5,772 nt of DNA, taken from NCBI GenBank assembly GCA_003353825.1, contig PIVW01000382.1:1-5772 (forward strand), read 5' to 3'. The stretch comes from Chloroflexota bacterium. Its GTDB lineage: Bacteria; Chloroflexota; Anaerolineae; J102. Made by a program: the position numbers and the translations under genes. The notes under the pieces are model-generated. The model did no database searches. It saw only the letters and a program-made list of their open reading frames with translations, and was not told the origin of the DNA. Position 1 is the stretch's first letter. Each line of letters opens with the position of its first letter. Of this stretch, positions 5,768 through 5,772 are shown in pieces.

Positions 5768-5772
5768 TAGCA

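Overview
The window looks like a fragment of an accessory region from a Chloroflexota-type bacterium (Anaerolineae/Caldilineae-like). The main support is a secreted lipoprotein with a long Thr/Pro linker of the xPPTNTP type, which is characteristic of exported Chloroflexota proteins. The other genes fit this but do not prove it. There are no rRNA, tRNA or CRISPR features, and codon use looks moderate in GC.

Layout, left to right. (1) Positions 124-1368 (+) encode an exported 5'-nucleotidase/metallophosphatase-like protein. It has lost the GGHxH metal-binding block, has Glu at a usual His ligand position, and stops inside the C-terminal nucleotidase domain. It is probably a decayed or non-catalytic relic. 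(2) Positions about 1418-3776 hold an insertion sequence of about 2.36 kb on the minus strand. It is bounded by imperfect 19-bp terminal inverted repeats (16/19). It has its own promoter, a helix-turn-helix ORF (3645-3115) and a DDE transposase ORF (3118-1484). The two ORFs overlap by TTGA, and an A7G5 run lies 33 nt before the first ORF's stop. A -1 slip there would fuse them into a protein of about 720 aa. (3) Positions 3865-5217 (+) encode a lipoprotein with a heptad-repeat linker, a staphylococcal-nuclease-like domain with its catalytic residues intact, an SH3b domain and a lamin-tail domain. (4) Positions 5218-5772 are mobile-element debris: a perfect 16-bp inverted repeat, the frameshifted C-terminal end of a Tn3-family transposase with a TIR-like sequence after it, and a possible 127-bp TA-flanked miniature element at the right edge.

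How the parts relate. The two non-mobile genes both encode exported proteins related to nucleic-acid or nucleotide breakdown: a thermonuclease outside the membrane and a nucleotidase-like protein. They may once have been neighbours, now separated by the IS, but the nucleotidase appears inactivated. Only the nuclease gene and the IS look intact. Nothing here amounts to a clearly new multi-gene system. The most unusual points are the two-ORF transposase junction, the SNase-SH3b-LTD lipoprotein, and the layered transposon remnants on the right.
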